Source: an uncultured Clostridia bacterium
Lineage (GTDB): Bacteria; Bacillota; Clostridia; Saccharofermentanales; DTU023
Length of the DNA stretch: 25,525 nt
Reading direction: 5' to 3'
NCBI GenBank assembly: GCA_937922005.1
Contig: CAKZWV010000003.1
Coordinates: 1 to 25,525, forward strand
In this document: one piece after another, positions 25,001 through 25,525 of the stretch
Layout: each line of letters opens with the position of its first letter
How positions within the stretch are numbered: the stretch's first letter is position 1
Program-made: the position numbers and the translations under genes
The notes under the pieces: model-generated
Seen by the model: only the letters and a program-made list of their open reading frames with translations
Database searches by the model: none
Told to the model about the DNA's origin: nothing

Positions 25001-25210
25001 GCTATTTATAGAGATGCTATGTGTAGAAACGCTATTTGTAGAAACATCACTTGTAGGAACGCTATTCGTAGAAACGTTAGAAGTACTAATAGGAGGTGTA
25101 AACGATGAGGTCGACAAAGTATCCCCCTCAGACAAAGGACTGGGGGGATCTTGGAGGATCGGGTTGGTGACAAGGGTATCCTGATCGGTGAGGGTGTCTT
25201 TTGGGGTCAT
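22061..25210 (-). CDS. Soluble, highly expanded PAS/histidine-kinase-like protein
   Basis: A 1049-residue protein with no signal peptide or membrane helix. In order it has a Ser/Thr pentapeptide-repeat N-terminus (41-80), a proline run (about 121-130) and a PAS-like domain (about 135-335, ending VTIEDITVES). The H box is FHHELNTPAV, with H345 the likely phospho-acceptor. A Pro-rich linker (about 395-430) and a long helical segment follow. The N box is ELCFNNIVKNAVKYT (N655-N660), G1 is SDNGKGI (D873) and G2 is TGGMGIGLKLA (G902-G907). A helical tail of about 95 residues ends the protein. The H-to-N spacing (about 310) and N-to-G1 spacing (about 215) far exceed the usual roughly 110 and 40. 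AGGAGA (25218-25223) supports the start. No response regulator adjoins; murA follows. It could also be a phosphatase or an ATP-binding scaffold. Confidence 0.8.
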   Translation of the reverse strand: MTPKDTLTDQDTLVTNPILQDPPSPLSEGDTLSTSSFTPPISTSNVSTNSVPTSDVSTNSVSTHSISINSVPTSGVFAQNSSKVRSIPVRPEASSTKDFPKSFLPSHPSVKAQPSLKSRTSPPLPPPPPQKEPYALDKMALLPYVYWNIAKEKKVGVALFRPKGDLIFYDSTFRNLHGPVPQSFQGLLSQLHVNWYQFESFTQDLLDAAPPDPEKPWATPGHTTQTSQFLDHPVVTESPKKDKNKGKSTSGVTHIFVQGTAGRKDNTLVVPRHEKIFRYRIHQLRLTDGKGQKLNEAGGEVTLNKLLKKDDNEALAEAIKVTIEDITVESVDTEVQTRIMDIFHHELNTPAVTVDLRCRQLSSQIKLQMQALELIQNGLGELLKDIEKVTTDPEPEPASALPSPNPAPPIPPNPTPTPAQPSTLPPALSLPNLCLLEDIREALGKSQELLSESRKVDIPHLQAEVRRIVNLAHTLGILLQADKNKHLNFIVKDINELLRNGVDNGVAEVQDKLKFCHLSFYPLTPDILKASYDELATRLSYYLAFEIGPKIKSTLTEMVAEIENQDWNRKKKAIDGINEVQGETMQDKAQGPVEQAGQKASFSEIPAKWWESFEKDLSRLGRMIVDDIVRAYEGTFWSTSHTQFFATSSIELCFNNIVKNAVKYTAAKYEAINYASHPYRKAIPDLDEDGVNQDSSDLLAPVFRGNPEAQGRVIIRVGLGDANFDQARDTLKDFLETYLQTLRAQYKSKKNWADLAGLTREELVQKLIQGLYELVAGYPFPKETRSSTALQPGPASPSPEGQSLSSTGTNPVEGVNSVPGASPVLGMENLSSDKGLRVPRPSCCNTESLLIYHFHQHNQTLIFYNNLEITVSDNGKGIIHDERKYVFGLGYRGDKSGNANTGGMGIGLKLAKIVTSYLDGDITIEDCQEQSLIPPSNPDNKPYWWDGTTFRITLPTVERLASEIQHLTAEKDENFLRRVSDDKQIYHKFYDFLLNKEAAVRGVTRLVNEAPLQANTLLQEEPSALSLYDLLRIWMRFLKDNNLFRRTNK
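24978..25082 (-). repeat. 15-bp tandem repeat in the kinase N-terminus
   Basis: Seven 15-bp units, plus-strand consensus GTAGAAACGCTATTT, run from 24978 to 25082. They encode V-[SP]-T-[NSH]-[SD]-like pentapeptides (VSTNS, VPTSD, VSTNS, VSTHS, ISINS, VPTSG, VFAQN; residues 46-80). The flanking ISTSN (41-45) is a degenerate further unit at the protein level. The units are in frame, so copy-number change would lengthen or shorten the linker without a frameshift. Confidence 0.75.
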
Positions 25211-25243
25211 ATAATCGTCTCCTGTAGTTAGCTACGTCTGTTC

Positions 25244-25252
25244 ATTGTAGCA
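25244..25252 (-). promoter_or_regulatory. Candidate kinase promoter: extended -10
   Basis: On the minus strand TGC (25250-25252) directly precedes TACAAT (25244-25249), with a predicted start near 25237 and a leader of about 27 nt. The -35 position (about 25266-25272) reads TTTCAA/CTTTCA, a weak match. This fits a promoter that needs an activator bound to the motifs just upstream. Confidence 0.5.
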
Positions 25253-25284
25253 AATTAGAATAATTTTGAAAGCTTCTAAAATAG

Positions 25285-25398
25285 GCCAACAAATAGTCCA
25301 GTTCCTGTGCCGACAAGGGCTCAGGAATGGGTTGACTAGGCAGCCAACAAGCCAATCGATATGCCAGACGAAAAACAAATCATCTAGGCAGCCGACAA
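25285..25398 (-). promoter_or_regulatory. Four-copy GCCRACAA motif array upstream of the kinase promoter
   Basis: On the plus strand GCCAACAA occurs at 25285-25292 and 25343-25350, and GCCGACAA at 25309-25316 and 25391-25398. Two copies are part of a longer direct repeat, CTAGGCAGCCRACAA (25336-25350 and 25384-25398). Inverted repeats are woven in: ATATGCC (25359-25365) with GGCATAT (25405-25411), and CAAATAGTCC (25290-25299) with GGACTATTTG (25413-25422). The array sits about 50-160 bp upstream of the predicted transcription start. Confidence 0.5.
25286..25299. repeat. 14-bp inverted-repeat copy upstream of the kinase gene
   Basis: CCAACAAATAGTCC on the plus strand is the exact reverse complement of 22058-22071, so the pair brackets the kinase gene and its promoter. 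It overlaps the first GCCRACAA motif. Confidence 0.5.
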
Positions 25399-25470
25399 AA
25401 GTTCGGCATATAGGACTATTTGTCACCTTTCTGTTACATTTGTAAGGTTTTTGTAATATATTTTGCGTAC

Positions 25471-25509
25471 AAAAAAGCTTCCCGGGGGTGGGTGGGCAAC
25501 CCCAGGAAG
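25471..25509 (-). terminator. Intrinsic terminator of a gene beyond the right edge
   Basis: On the minus strand the hairpin pairs 505-509 with 478-482 and 499-503 with 485-489 (offsets from 25000; arms GGAAG/CTTCC and ACCCC/GGGGT), with a small internal loop, and is followed by CTTTTTT. It would end a minus-strand transcript entering from the right, making the kinase the first gene of its own unit. Confidence 0.65.
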
Positions 25510-25525
25510 TTCAAGTTGCGTAAGC

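Larger units (their letters stand above)
25211..25525. other. Intergenic region upstream of the kinase gene
   Basis: No gene is seen. From left to right the region holds the kinase ribosome binding site, an extended -10 promoter, four GCCRACAA motifs with nested inverted repeats, an AT-rich stretch (about 25425-25475) and a minus-strand terminator belonging to a gene beyond the window edge. Confidence 0.6.

Noticed and set aside
22058..25299. Kinase gene as a complete transposable element because of its inverted repeats
   Set aside because: No transposase, integrase or target-site duplication is visible, and the repeats are only 14 bp. Kept as a finding about possible insertion, not as a mobile element.

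Overview
The window looks like chromosomal DNA of an anaerobic, fermentative, low-to-mid GC Gram-positive (Bacillota, Clostridia-like). The reasons are a soluble NADH-type [FeFe]-hydrogenase HydABC operon, a YhaM-type HD exonuclease, pth next to mfd, AGGAGG-like ribosome binding sites, TTG starts, and surface proteins of Gram-positive type. I cannot name the genus from the sequence. No tRNA, rRNA, CRISPR array, transposase or phage gene was seen.

Left part (1-5650, plus strand): the tail of an unidentified upstream gene, purine nucleoside phosphorylase, a small zinc-ribbon membrane protein, an intrinsic terminator, then an unidentified exported 657-residue protein tightly coupled to an MtaD-type amidohydrolase. 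The phosphorylase and the amidohydrolase together suggest salvage of purine nucleosides and methylthioadenosine/S-adenosylhomocysteine. Next, on the minus strand, come a Gfo/Idh/MocA oxidoreductase and a membrane-anchored internalin-like leucine-rich-repeat protein. The latter is divergent from yhaM across a region with a 19-bp perfect interrupted palindrome.

Middle part (9762-14780): a two-way terminator separates yhaM from the convergent hydrogenase operon, transcribed hydC-hydB-hydA on the minus strand from an extended -10 promoter. This promoter abuts the divergent tcdA-like gene. HydB lacks the usual N-terminal thioredoxin-like [2Fe-2S] domain and carries Ala where the NADH-pocket motif CGEETAL normally has its second Glu.

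Right part (14796-25525, minus strand): five co-oriented genes, transcribed in the order kinase, murA, pth, mfd, aspA. The murA/pth/mfd block is housekeeping (peptidoglycan, peptidyl-tRNA recycling, transcription-coupled repair), and aspA makes fumarate and ammonia from aspartate. The kinase is the most unusual object: a 1049-residue soluble PAS/histidine-kinase-like protein. Its H box, N box, G1 and G2 boxes are recognisable but spread apart by insertions of about 200 and 180 residues. It has a pentapeptide-repeat N-terminus and proline-rich linkers, no adjacent response regulator, four GCCRACAA motifs upstream of its promoter and a 14-bp inverted repeat at its two ends. Mfd has an N-terminal extension made of four heptapeptide (21-bp) repeats.
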